Of a DNA stretch of 64,000 nt, positions 52,327-64,000 are shown in pieces. Below the pieces are notes generated by a model. That model had not been told where the DNA came from. It searched no databases and saw only the letters and a program-made list of their open reading frames with translations. Both the position numbers and the translations under genes were made by a program. Source of the stretch: Auanema rhodensis (lineage: Eukaryota; Nematoda; Chromadorea; Rhabditida; Rhabditidae); NCBI GenBank assembly GCA_964057225.1, contig CAXKVF010000073.1, forward strand, positions 1,337,252 to 1,401,251, written 5' to 3'. Every line of letters begins with the position of its first letter. Positions within the stretch are counted from its first letter, which is position 1.

Positions 52327-54114
52327 TTAAAGTTCACGTAAATTTCAAAGTCATGGTTACCATGAACCAATATCAATAAAAATTTGTTTTTAGACTAATA
52401 TGGACATGGGGAATCTAATTTTGAAAACCGCATCTTTTTATCTTTCACGTGAAGCGAGTTACATACCAAGTGCACATCACGTGTACATTTAATTAGCATA
52501 AATTAAAGTTCACGTAAATTTCAAAGTCATGGTTACCATGAACCAATATCAATAAAAATTTGTTTTTAGACTAATATGGACATGGGGAATCTAATTTTGA
52601 AAACCGCATCTCTTTATCTTTCACGTGAAGCGAGTTACATACCAAGTGCACATCACGTGTACATTTAATTAGCATAAATTAAAGTTCACGTAAATTTCAA
52701 AGTCATGGTTACCATGCACCAATATCAATAAAAATTTGTTTTTAGACTAATATGGACATGGGGAATCTAATTTTGAAAACCGCATCTCTTTATCTTTCAC
52801 GTGAAGCGAGTTACATACCAAGTGCACATCACGTGTATCTCTTTGTGCACATCACGTGCATCTCTTTATCTTTCACGTGAAGCGAGTTACATACCAAGTG
52901 CACATCACGTGTACATTTAATTAGCATAAATTAAAGTTCACGTAAATTTCAAAGTCATGGTTACCATGAACCAATATCAATAAAAATTTGTTTTTAGACT
53001 AATATGGACATGGGGAATCTAATTTTGAAAACCGCATCTCTTTATCTTTCACGTGAAGCGAGTTACATACCAAGTGCACATCACGTGTACATTTAATTAG
53101 CATAAATTAAAGTTCACGTAAATTTCAAAGTCATGGTTACCATGAACCAATATCAATAAAAATTTGTTTTTAGACTAATATGGACATGGGGAATCTAATT
53201 TTGAAAACCGCATCTCTTTATCTTTCACGTGAAGCGAGTTACATACCAAGTGCACATCACGTGTACATTTAATTAGCATAAATTAAAGTTCACGTAAATT
53301 TCAAAGTCATGGTTACCATGAACCAATATCAATAAAAATTTGTTTTTAGACTAATATGGACATGGGGAATCTAATTTTGAAAACCGCATCTCTTTATCTT
53401 TCACGTGAAGCGAGTTACATACCAAGTGCACATCACGTGTACATTTAATTAGCATAAATTAAAGTTCACGTAAATTTCAAAGTCATGGTTACCATGAACC
53501 AATATCAATAAAAATTTGTTTTTAGACTAATATGGACATGGGGAATCTAATTTTGAAAACCGCATCTCTTTATCTTTCACGTGAAGCGAGTTACATACCA
53601 AGTGCACATCACGTGTACATTTAATTAGCATAAATTAAAGTTCACGTAAATTTCAAAGTCATGGTTACCATGCACCAATATCAATAAAAATTTGTTTTTA
53701 GACTAATATGGACATGGGGAATCTAATTTTGAAAACCGCATCTCTTTATCTTTCACGTGAAGCGAGTTACATACCAAGTGCACATCACGTGTACATTTAA
53801 TTAGCATAAATTAAAGTTCACGTAAATTTCAAAGTCATGGTTACCATGAACCAATATCAATAAAAATTTGTTTTTAGACTAATATGGACATGGGGAATCT
53901 AATTTTGAAAACCGCATCTCTTTATCTTTCACGTGAAGCGAGTTACATACCAAGTGCACATCACGTGTACATTTAATTAGCATAAATTAAAGTTCACGTA
54001 AATTTCAAAGTCATGGTTACCATGAACCAATATCAATAAAAATTTGTTTTTAGACTAATATGGACATGGGGAATCTAATTTTGAAAACCGCATCTCTTCA
54101 TCTTTCACGTGAAA
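52327..54114. repeat. 176-bp satellite array between retrotransposon and 18S fragment (about 9.7 monomers)
   Basis: Same monomer, orientation and register as the left arm, resuming at TTAAAGTTCACG. Units start at 52398, 52574, 52750, 53002 and onward to 54058. All spacings are 176 bp except 52750 to 53002 (252 bp). Variants are mostly the consensus GAACC/GGGG type, with a CTTTTTAT unit at the left and a CTCTTCAT unit at the right end. It stops at CACGTGAAA, where the 18S fragment begins. No gene is visible. Confidence 0.97.
52837..52912. repeat. 76-bp rearrangement inside one satellite monomer
   Basis: The monomer starting at 52750 is 252 bp long instead of 176. After CACATCACGTGT the sequence jumps back to ATCTCTTT, then directly to GTGCACATCACGTG (about 30 bp of the segment skipped), then back again to CATCTCTTTATCTTTC and on through a complete second copy of the segment. 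The 76 extra bases are 23 bp of an internally deleted copy plus 53 bp of a full copy. The jump points lie at CACGTG/ATCTCTTT words, which suggests template switching during replication. Boundaries are ambiguous by a few bases because of the shared words. Confidence 0.88.
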
Positions 54115-54523
54115 CTTACTAGGAATTCCTCGTTCATGGGAAATAATTACAATTCCCAATCCCGGTCACGGAAGAATTTCAACGGATTACCAAAACCTTT
54201 CAGCCATGGAAAACCAGTTGCATCCTCCAGTGTAGCGCGCGTGCAGCCCCGGACATCTAAGGGCATCACAGACCTGTTATCGCTCAATCTCGTGCGGTTA
54301 AACACCGCTTATCCCTCTAAGAAGTTATATGAACCAAAAAATTCACTAACTATTTAGTAGACTAGAGTCTCGCTCGTTATCGGAATAAACCAGACAAATC
54401 GCTCCACCAACTAAGAACGGCCATGCACCACCAACCACCAAATCGAGAAAGAGCTATCAACCTGTCAATCCTACTGGTGTCCGGGCCGGGTGAGTTTTCC
54501 CGTGTTGAGTCAAATTAAGCCGC

Positions 54524-54557
<34 letters not shown>

Positions 54558-54584
54558 TCTTTAAGTTTCAGCTTTGCAACCATA
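54115..54584 (-). rRNA. 18S rRNA gene fragment (about 470 bp, internal, partial)
   Basis: The minus strand reads as an internal 3'-half segment of small-subunit rRNA. Conserved words in order are GAAACTTAAAGAAATTGACG (near 54560), CACGGGAAAACTCACCCGG (near 54500), GGTGGTTGGTGGTGCATGG (near 54425), TTTATTCCGATAACGAGCGA (near 54380), CTTAGAGGGATAAG, GCACGCGCGCTACACTGG (near 54235) and GGAATTCCTAGTAAG (ending at 54115). Both ends of the gene are missing, so it cannot yield a functional rRNA. No obvious damage to conserved segments is seen, implying recent capture. It replaces about 44 bp of one monomer (between CACGTGAAA and ATAAATTAAAG) and lacks target-site duplications. An 82-codon frame on the plus strand here (54109-54357, GTG start) is only antisense rDNA. 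The sequence type looks nematode. Confidence 0.93.
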
Positions 54585-56207
54585 TAAATTAAAGTTCACG
54601 TAAATTTCAAAGTCATGGTTACCATGCACCAATATCAATAAAAATTTGTTTTTAGACTAATATGGACATGGGGAATCAAATTTTGAAAACCGCATCTCTT
54701 TATCTTTCACGTGAAGCGAGTTACATATCAAGTGCACATCACGTGTACATTTAATTAGCATAAATTAAAGTTCACGTAAATTTCAAAGTCATGGTTACCA
54801 TGAACCAATATCAATAAAAATTTGTTTTTTGACTAATATGGACATGGGGAATCTAATTTTGAAAACCGCATCTCTTTATCTTTCACGTGAAGCGAGTTAC
54901 ATACCAAGTGCACATCACGTGTACATTTAATTAGCATAAATTAAAGTTCACGTAAATTTCAAAGTCATGGTTACCATGAACCAATATCAATAAAAATTTG
55001 TTTTTTGACTAATATGGACATGGGGAATCTAATTTTGAAAACCGCATCTCTTTATCTTTCACGTGAAGCGAGTTACATACCAAGTGCACATCACGTGTAC
55101 ATTTAATTAGCATAAATTAAAGTTCACGTAAATTTCAAAGTCATGGTTACCATGCACCAATATCAATAAAAATTTGTTTTTAGACTAATATGGACATGAG
55201 GAATCAAATTTTGAAAACCGCATCTCTTTATCTTTCACGTGAAGCGAGTTACATACCAAGTGCACATCACGTGTACATTTAATTAGCATAAATTAAAGTT
55301 CACGTAAATTTCAAAGTCATGGTTACCATGAACCAATATCAATAAAAATTTGTTTTTTGACTAATATGGACATGGGGAATCTAATTTTGAAAACCGCATC
55401 TCTTTATCTTTCACGTGAAGCGAGTTACATACCAAGTGCACATCACGTGTACATTTAATTAGCATAAATTAAAGTTCACGTAAATTTCAAAGTCATGGTT
55501 ACCATGCACCAATATCAATAAAAATTTGTTTTTAGACTAATATGGACATGAGGAATCTAATTTTGAAAACCGCATCTCTTTATCTTTCACGTGAAGCGAG
55601 TTACATACCAAGTGCACATCACGTGTACATTTAATTAGCATAAATTAAAGTTCACGTAAATTTCAAAGTCATGGTTACCATGCACCAATATCAATAAAAA
55701 TTTGTTTTTAGACTAATATGGACATGGGGAATCAAATTTTGAAAACCGCATCTCTTTATCTTTCACGTGAAGCGAGTTACATACCAAGTGCACATCACGT
55801 GTACATTTAATTAGCATAAATTAAAGTTCACGTAAATTTCAAAGTCATGGTTACCATGAACCAATATCAATAAAAATTTGTTTTTTGACTAATATGGACA
55901 TGGGGAATCTAATTTTGAAAACCGCATCTCTTTATCTTTCACGTGAAGCGAGTTACATACCAAGTGCACATCACGTGTACATTTAATTAGCATAAATTAA
56001 AGTTCACGTAAATTTCAAAGTCATGGTTACCATGCACCAATATCAATAAAAATTTGTTTTTAGACTAATATGGACATGAGGAATCTAAATTTGAAAACCG
56101 CATCTCTTTATCTTTCACGTGAAACGAGTTACATACCAAGTGCACATCACGTGTACATTTAATTAGCATAAATTAAAGTTCACGTAAATTTCAAAGTCAT
56201 GGTTACC

Positions 56208-58900
56208 ATGAACCAATATCAATAAAAATTTGTTTTTTGACTAATATGGACATGGGGAATCTAATTTTGAAAACCGCATCTCTTTATCTTTCACGTGAAG
56301 CGAGTTACATACCAAGTGCACATCACGTGTACATTTAATTAGCATAAATTAAAGTTCACGTAAATTTCAAAGTCATGGTTACCATGCACCAATATCAATA
56401 AAAATTTGTTTTTTGACTAATATGGACATGGGGAATCTAATTTTGAAAACCGCATCTCTTTATCTTTCACGTGAAGTGAGTTACATACCAAGTGCACATC
56501 ACGTGTACATTTAATTAGCATAAATTAAAGTTCACGTAAATTTCAAAGTCATGGTTACCATGCACCAATATCAATAAAAATTTGTTTTTTGACTAATATG
56601 GACATGGGGAATCTAATTTTGAAAACCGCATCTCTTTATCTTTCACGTGAAGCGAGTTACATACCAAGTGCACATCACGTGTACATTTAATTAGCATAAA
56701 TTAAAGTTCACGTAAATTTCAAAGTCATGGTTACCATGCACCAATATCAATAAAAATTTGTTTTTTGACTAATATGGACATGGGGAATCTAATTTTGAAA
56801 ACCGCATCTCTTTATCTTTCACGTGAAGTGAGTTACATACCAAGTGCACATCACGTGTACATTTAATTAGCATAAATTAAAGTTCACGTAAATTTCAAAG
56901 TCATGGTTACCATGCACCAATATCAATAAAAATTTGTTTTTAGACTAATATGGACATGGGGAATCTAATTTTGAAAACCGCATCTCTTTATCTTTCACGT
57001 GAAGCGAGTTACATACCAAGTGCACATCACGTGTACATTTAATTAGCATAAATTAAAGTTCACGTAAATTTCAAAGTCATGGTTACCATGCACCAATATC
57101 AATAAAAATTTGTTTTTAGACTAATATGGACATGAGGAATCTAAATTTGAAAACCGCATCTCTTTATCTTTCACGTGAAACGAGTTACATACCAAGTGCA
57201 CATCACGTGTACATTTAATTAGCATAAATTAAAGTTCACGTAAATTTCAAAGTCATGGTTACCATGCACCAATATCAATAAAAATTTGTTTTTTGACTAA
57301 TATGGACATGGGGAATCTAATTTTGAAAACCGCATCTCTTTATCTTTCACGTGAAACGAGTTACATACCAAGTGCACATCACGTGTACATTTAATTAGCA
57401 TAAATTAAAGTTCACGTAAATTTCAAAGTCATGGTTACCATGCACCAATATCAATAAAAATTTGTTTTTTGACTAATATGGACATGGGGAATCTAATTTT
57501 GAAAACCGCATCTCTTTATCTTTCACGTGAAGCGAGTTACATACCAAGTGCACATCACGTGTACATTTAATTAGCATAAATTAAAGTTCACGTAAATTTC
57601 AAAGTCATGGTTACCATGCACCAATATCAATAAAAATTTGTTTTTTGACTAATATGGACATGAGGAATCTAATTTTGAAAACCGCATCTCTTTATCTTTC
57701 ACGTGAAGCGAGTTACATACCAAGTGCACATCACGTGTACATTTAATTAGCATAAATTAAAGTTCACGTAAATTTCAAAGTCATGGTTACCATGCACCAA
57801 TATCAATAAAAATTTGTTTTTAGACTAATATGGACATGAGGAATCTAAATTTGAAAACCGCATCTCTTTATCTTTCACGTGAAACGAGTTACATACCAAG
57901 TGCACATCACGTGTACATTTAATTAGCATAAATTAAAGTTCACGTAAATTTCAAAGTCATGGTTACCATGAACCAATATCAATAAAAATTTGTTTTTTGA
58001 CTAATATGGACATGGGGAATCTAATTTTGAAAACCGCATCTCTTTATCTTTCACGTGAAGCGAGTTACATACCAAGTGCACATCACGTGTACATTTAATT
58101 AGCATAAATTAAAGTTCACGTAAATTTCAAAGTCATGGTTACCATGCACCAATATCAATAAAAATTTGTTTTTAGACTAATATGGACATGAGGAATCTAA
58201 TTTTGAAAACCGCATCTCTTTATCTTTCACGTGAAGCGAGTTACATACCAAGTGCACATCACGTGTACATTTAATTAGCATAAATTAAAGTTCACGTAAA
58301 TTTCAAAGTCATGGTTACCATGCACCAATATCAATAAAAATTTGTTTTTTGACTAATATGGACATGGGGAATCTAATTTTGAAAACCGCATCTCTTTATC
58401 TTTCACGTGAAGTGAGTTACATACCAAGTGCACATCACGTGTACATTTAATTAGCATAAATTAAAGTTCACGTAAATTTCAAAGTCATGGTTACCATGCA
58501 CCAATATCAATAAAAATTTGTTTTTTGACTAATATGGACATGGGGAATCTAATTTTGAAAACCGCATCTCTTTATCTTTCACGTGAAGCGAGTTACATAC
58601 CAAGTGCACATCACGTGTACATTTAATTAGCATAAATTAAAGTTCACGTAAATTTCAAAGTCATGGTTACCATGCACCAATATCAATAAAAATTTGTTTT
58701 TTGACTAATATGGACATGGGGAATCTAATTTTGAAAACCGCATCTCTTTATCTTTCACGTGAAGTGAGTTACATACCAAGTGCACATCACGTGTACATTT
58801 AATTAGCATAAATTAAAGTTCACGTAAATTTCAAAGTCATGGTTACCATGCACCAATATCAATAAAAATTTGTTTTTTGACTAATATGGACATGAGGAAT
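56208..58900. repeat. 11-monomer higher-order repeat (1936 bp) in the right arm
   Basis: GTGAAGTGAG variants at 56471 and 56823 recur at 58407 and 58759, both at 1936 bp (11 x 176). In each case they form the series GAACC unit, GAAGTGAG, GAAGCGAG, GAAGTGAG. GTGAAACGAG/CTAAATTTG units recur at 56119, 57175 and 57879 (6 and then 4 units apart), so shorter exchanges are nested inside. Confidence 0.75.
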
Positions 58901-60109
58901 CTAATTTTGAAAACCGCATCTCTTTATCTTTCACGTGAAGCGAGTTACATACCAAGTGCACATCACGTGTACATTTAATTAGCATAAATTAAAGTTCACG
59001 TAAATTTCAAAGTCATGGTTACCATGCACCAATATCAATAAAAATTTGTTTTTAGACTAATATGGACATGAGGAATCTAATTTTGAAAACCGCATCTCTT
59101 TATCTTTCACGTGAAGCGAGTTACATACCAAGTGCACATCACGTGTACATTTAATTAGCATAAATTAAAGTTCATGTAAATTTCAAAGTCATGGTTACCA
59201 TGCACCAATATCAATAAAAATTTGTTTTTAGACTAATATGGACATGAGGAATCTAATTTTGAAAACCGCATCTCTTTATCTTTCACGTGAAGCGAGTTAC
59301 ATACCAAGTGCACATCACGTGTACATTTAATTAGCATAAATTAAAGTTCACGTAAATTTCAAAGTCATGGTTACCATGAACCAATATCAATAAAAATTTG
59401 TTTTTAGACTAATATGGACATGGGGAATCTAATTTTGAAAACCGCATCTCTTTATCTTTCACGTGAAGCGAGTTACATACCAAGTGCACATCACGTGTAC
59501 ATTTAATTAGCATAAATTAAAGTTCACGTAAATTTCAAAGTCATGATTACCATGCACCAATATCAATAAAAATTTGTTTTTAGACTAATATGGACATGGG
59601 GAATCTAATTTTGAAAACCGCATCTCTTTATCTTTCACGTGAAGCGAGTTACATACCAAGTGCACATCACGTGTACATTTAATTAGCATAAATTAAAGTT
59701 CACGTAAAATTCAAAGTCATGGTTACAATGCACCAATATCAATAAAAATTTGTTTTTAGACTAATATGGACATGGGGAATCTAATTTTGAAAACCGCATC
59801 TCTTTATCTTTCACGTGAAGCGAGTTACATACCAAGTGCACATCACGTGTACATTTAATTAGCATAAATTAAAGTTCACGTAAATTTCAAAGTCATGGTT
59901 ACCATGCACCAATATCAATAAAAATTTGTTTTTAGACTAATATGGACATGGGGAATCTAATTTTGAAAACCGCATCTCTTTATCTTTCACGTGAAGCGAG
60001 TTACATACCAAGTGCACATCACGTGTACATTTAATTAGCATAAATTAAAGTTCACGTAAATTTCAAAGTCATGGTTACCATGCACCAATATCAATAAAAA
60101 TTTGTTTTT

Positions 60110-61370
60110 AGACTAATATGGACATGGGGAATATAATTTTGAAAACCGCATCTCTTTATCTTTCACGTGAAGCGAGTTACATACCAAGTGCACATCACGT
60201 GTACATTTAATTAGCATAAATTAAAGTTCACGTAAATTTCAAAGTCATGGTTACCATGAACCAATATCAATAAAAATTTGTTTTTAGACTAATATGGACA
60301 TGGGGAATATAATTTTGAAAACCGCATCTCTTTATCTTTCACGTGAAGCGAGTTACATACCAAGTGCACATCACGTGTACATTTAATTTGCATAAATTAA
60401 AGTTCACGTAAATTTCAAAGTCATGGTTACCATGCACCAATATCAATAAAAATTTGTTTTTAGACTAATATGGACATGGGGAATCTAATTTTGAAAACCG
60501 CATCTCTTTATCTTTCACGTGAAGCGAGTTACATACCAAGTGCACATCACGTGTACATTTAATTAGCATAAATTAAAGTTCACGTAAATTTCAAAGTCAT
60601 GGTTACCATGAACCAATATCAATAAAAATTTGTTTTTAGACTAATATGGACATGGGGAATATAATTTTGAAAACCGCATCTCTTTATCTTTCACGTGAAG
60701 CGAGTTACATACCAAGTGCACATCACGTGTACATTTAATTAGCATAAATTAAAGTTCACGTAAATTTCAAAGTCATGGTTACCATGCACCAATATCAATA
60801 AAAATTTGTTTTTAGACTAATATGGACATGGGGAATCTAATTTTGAAAACCGCATCTCTTTATCTTTCACGTGAAGCGAGTTACATACCAAGTGCACATC
60901 ACGTGTACATTTAATTTGCATAAATTAAAGTTCACGTAAATTTCAAAGTCATGGTTACCATGCACCAATATCAATAAAAATTTGTTTTTAGACTAATATG
61001 GACATGGGGAATCTAATTTTGAAAACCGCATCTCTTTATCTTTCACGTGAAGCGAGTTACATACCAAGTGCACATCACGTGTACATTTAATTAGCATAAA
61101 TTAAAGTTCACGTAAATTTCAAAGTCATGGTTACCATGAACCAATATCAATAAAAATTTGTTTTTAGACTAATATGGACATGGGGAATATAATTTTGAAA
61201 ACCGCATCTCTTTATCTTTCACGTGAAGCGAGTTACATACCAAGTGCACATCACGTGTACATTTAATTAGCATAAATTAAAGTTCACGTAAATTTCAAAG
61301 TCATGGTTACCATGCACCAATATCAATAAAAATTTGTTTTTAGACTAATATGGACATGGGGAATCTAATT
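60110..61370. repeat. 3-monomer higher-order repeat (528 bp) with GAATATAATT variants
   Basis: GAATATAATT occurs at about 60129, 60305, 60657 and 61185. TAATTTGCAT occurs at 60384 and 60912, 528 bp (3 units) apart, matching the 60657-61185 spacing of GAATATAATT. This is a short local block in which GAACC units alternate with GCACC units. Confidence 0.7.
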
Positions 61371-61669
61371 TTGAAAACCGCATCTCTTTATCTTTCACGT
61401 GAAGCGAGTTACATACCAAGTGCACATCACGTGTACATTTAATTAGCATAAATTAAAGTTCACGTAAATTTCAAAGTCATGGTTACCATGCACCAATATC
61501 AATAAAAATTTGTTTTTAGACTAATATGGACATGGGGAATCTAATTTTGAAAACCGCATCTCTTTATCTTTCACGTGAAGCGAGTTACATACCAAGTGCA
61601 CATCACGTGTACATTTAATTAGCATAAATTAAAGTTCACGTAAAATTCAAAGTCATGGTTACCATGCAC

Positions 61670-63840
61670 CAATATCAATAAAATTTGTTTTTAGACTAAT
61701 ATGGACATGGGGAATCTAATTTTGAAAACCGCATCTCTTTATCTTTCACGTGAAGCGAGTTACATACCAAGTGCACATCACGTGTACATTTAATTAGCAT
61801 AAATTAAAGTTCACGTAAATTTCAAAGTCATGGTTACCATGAACCAATATCAATAAAAATTTGTTTTTAGACTAATATGGACATGGGGAATCTAATTTTG
61901 AAAACCGCATCTCTTTATCTTTCACGTGAAGCGAGTTACATACCAAGTGCACATCACGTGTACATTTAATTAGCATAAATTAAAGTTCACGTAAATTCAA
62001 AGTCATGGTTACCATGCACCAATATCAATAAAAATTTGTTTTTAGACTAATATGGACATGGGGAATCTAATTTTGAAAACCGCATCTCTTTATCTTTCAC
62101 GTGAAGCGAGTTACATACCAAGTGCACATCACGTGTACATTTAATTAGCATAAATTAAAGTTCACGTAAAATTCAAAGTCATGAGTTACCATGCACCAAT
62201 ATCAATAAAAATTTGTTTTTAGACTAATATGGACATGGGGAATCTAATTTTGAAAACCGCATCTCTTTATCTTTCACGTGAAGCGAGTTACATACCAAGT
62301 GCACATCACGTGTACATTTAATTAGCATAAATTAAAGTTCACGTAAAATTCAAAGTCATGGTTACCATGCACCAATATCAATAAAAATTTGTTTTTAGAC
62401 TAATATGGACATGGGGAATCTAATTTTGAAAACCGCATCTCTTTATCTTTCACGTGAAGCGAGTTACATACCAAGTGCACATCACGTGTACATTTAATTA
62501 GCATAAATTAAAGTTCACGTAAAATTCAAAGTCATGGTTACCATGCACCAATATCAATAAAAATTTGTTTTTAGACTAATATGGACATGGGGAATCTAAT
62601 TTTGAAAACCGCATCTCTTTATCTTTCACGTGAAGCGAGTTACATACCAAGTGCACATCACGTGTACATTTAATTAGCATAAATTAAAGTTCACGTAAAT
62701 TTCAAAGTCATGGTTACCATGCACCAATATCAATAAAAATTTGTTTTTAGACTAATATGGACATGGGGAATCTAATTTTGAAACCGCATCTCTTTATCTT
62801 TCACGTGAAGCGAGTTACATACCAAGTGCACATCACGTGTACATTTAATTAGCATAAATTAAAGTTCACGTAAATTTCAAAGTCATGGTTACCATGAACC
62901 AATATCAATAAAAATTTGTTTTTAGACTAATATGGACATGGGGAATCTAATTTTGAAAACCGCATCTCTTTATCTTTCACGTGAAGCGAGTTACATACCA
63001 AGTGCACATCACGTGTACATTTAATTAGCATAAATTAAAGTTCACGTAAATTTCAAAGTCATGGTTACCATGCACCAATATCAATAAAAATTTGTTTTTA
63101 GACTAATATGGACATGGGGAATCTAATTTTGAAAACCGCATCTCTTTATCTTTCACGTGAAGCGAGTTACATACCAAGTGCACATCACGTGTACATTTAA
63201 TTAGCATAAATTAAAGTTCACGTAAATTTCAAAGTCATGGTTACCATGCACCAATATCAATAAAAATTTGTTTTTAGACTAATATGGACATGGGGAATCT
63301 AATTTTGAAAACCGCATCTCTTTATCTTTCACGTGAAGCGAGTTACATACCAAGTGCACATCACGTGTACATTTAATTAGCATAAATTAAAGTTCACGTA
63401 AATTTCAAAGTCATGGTTACCATGCACCAATATCAATAAAAATTTGTTTTTAGACTAATATGGACATGGGGAATCTAATTTTGAAAACCGCATCTCTTTA
63501 TCTTTCACGTGAAGCGAGTTACATACCAAGTGCACATCACGTGTACATTTAATTAGCATAAATTAAAGTTCACGTAAATTTCAAAGTCATGGGTTACCAT
63601 GCACCAATATCAATAAAAATTTGTTTTTAGACTAATATGGACATGGGGAATCTAATTTTGAAAACCGCATCTCTTTATCTTTCACGTGAAGCGAGTTACA
63701 TACCAAGTGCACATCACGTGTACATTTAATTAGCATAAATTAAAGTTCACGTAAATTTCAAAGTCATGGTTACCATGCACCAATATCAATAAAAATTTGT
63801 TTTTAGACTAATATGGACATGGGGGAATCTAATTTTTGAA
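61670..63840. other. Cluster of single-base indels in the satellite
   Basis: Seven 1-bp length changes: AATAAAATTTG (A lost, about 61683), GTAAATTCAAAG (T lost, about 61996), CATGAGTTACC (base gained, about 62184), TTTTGAAACCG (A lost, about 62780), CATGGGTTACC (G gained, about 63592), CATGGGGGAATC (G gained, about 63821) and AATTTTTGAAAA (T gained, about 63835). Most lie in homopolymers. No such length change was found in the other 59 kb of satellite, apart from the 76-bp rearrangement. This is either the diverged edge of the array or sequencing error. Confidence 0.85.
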
Positions 63841-64000
63841 AACCGCATCTCTTTATCTTTCACGTGAAGCGAGTTACATACCAAGTGCACATCACGTGTA
63901 CATTTAATTAGCATAAATTAAAGTTCACGTAAAATTCAAAGTCATGATTACCATGCACCAATATCAATAAAAATTTGTTTTTAGACTAATATGGACATGG

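Larger units (their letters stand above)
54584..64000. repeat. 176-bp satellite array, right arm (about 53.5 monomers)
   Basis: The same monomer resumes at ATAAATTAAAG and runs to the end of the window. From the unit at 54660 the spacing stays at 176 bp until about 61.68 kb. Variants differ from the left arm: TTTTTTGACTAA instead of TTTTTAGACTAA in many units between 54.8 and 58.9 kb, AATCAAATTTTG (54.67, 55.20, 55.73 kb), GACATGAGG with CTAAATTTG and GTGAAACGAG (56.1, 57.15, 57.85 kb), GAAGTGAG, GAATATAATT (60.1-61.2 kb), and mostly GCACC instead of GAACC. No gene is visible. Confidence 0.98.

Noticed and set aside
54109-54357. 82-codon plus-strand frame starting with GTG
   Set aside because: It is the antisense of the 18S rRNA fragment, with its first bases in satellite; not a protein gene.
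54115-54584. Functional rRNA gene
   Set aside because: Only an internal part of 18S is present, bounded on both sides by satellite; no 5.8S, 28S or spacer sequence.

Overview
The window is almost entirely one satellite DNA array from a eukaryotic, very probably animal, genome. A 176-bp A+T-rich monomer repeats head to tail about 334 times and runs off both ends of the window. Only two pieces of non-satellite DNA interrupt it: a full-length-looking non-LTR retrotransposon (47629-52326, minus strand) and a 470-bp fragment of the 18S rRNA gene (54115-54584, minus strand). No host protein gene, tRNA, CRISPR array or bacterial-style gene is visible. The 18S fragment looks nematode-like to me (for example the sense-strand words TTTATTCCGATAACGAGCGA and GGTGGTTGGTGGTGCATGG), so a rhabditid-type nematode is my best guess. 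That is judged from memory, not from a search.

Layout. Positions 1-47628 hold 270.6 satellite monomers with no net length change: units start at 1, 177, 353 ... 47521, exactly 270 x 176. Monomers differ only by single-base substitutions. The shared variants show that the array grew by repeated tandem duplication of multi-monomer blocks, giving local higher-order repeats of 15, 14/16, 20, 7, 7, 11, 13, 12 and 5 monomers along the array. Positions 47629-52326 hold a CR1/Jockey-like retrotransposon with intact ORF1 (coiled coil plus RRM/CTD-like region plus basic tail) and ORF2 (AP-type endonuclease plus reverse transcriptase). It has six short tandem repeats at its 5' end and a 3-bp TTA target-site duplication. 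Positions 52327-54114 hold about 9.7 more monomers, one with a 76-bp internal rearrangement. The 18S fragment at 54115-54584 replaces about 44 bp of one monomer. Positions 54584-64000 hold about 53.5 further monomers carrying a different set of variants, with seven 1-bp indels confined to the last 2.4 kb.

How the parts relate. The satellite is probably a structural (centromeric, pericentromeric or subtelomeric) array. Each monomer is crowded with short palindromes, including two CACGTG sites. The retrotransposon and rDNA pieces are recent passengers: the former arrived by target-primed insertion without loss of satellite, the latter apparently by break repair with loss of satellite. Claims about centromere function are inference; the sequence shows only the repeat architecture.
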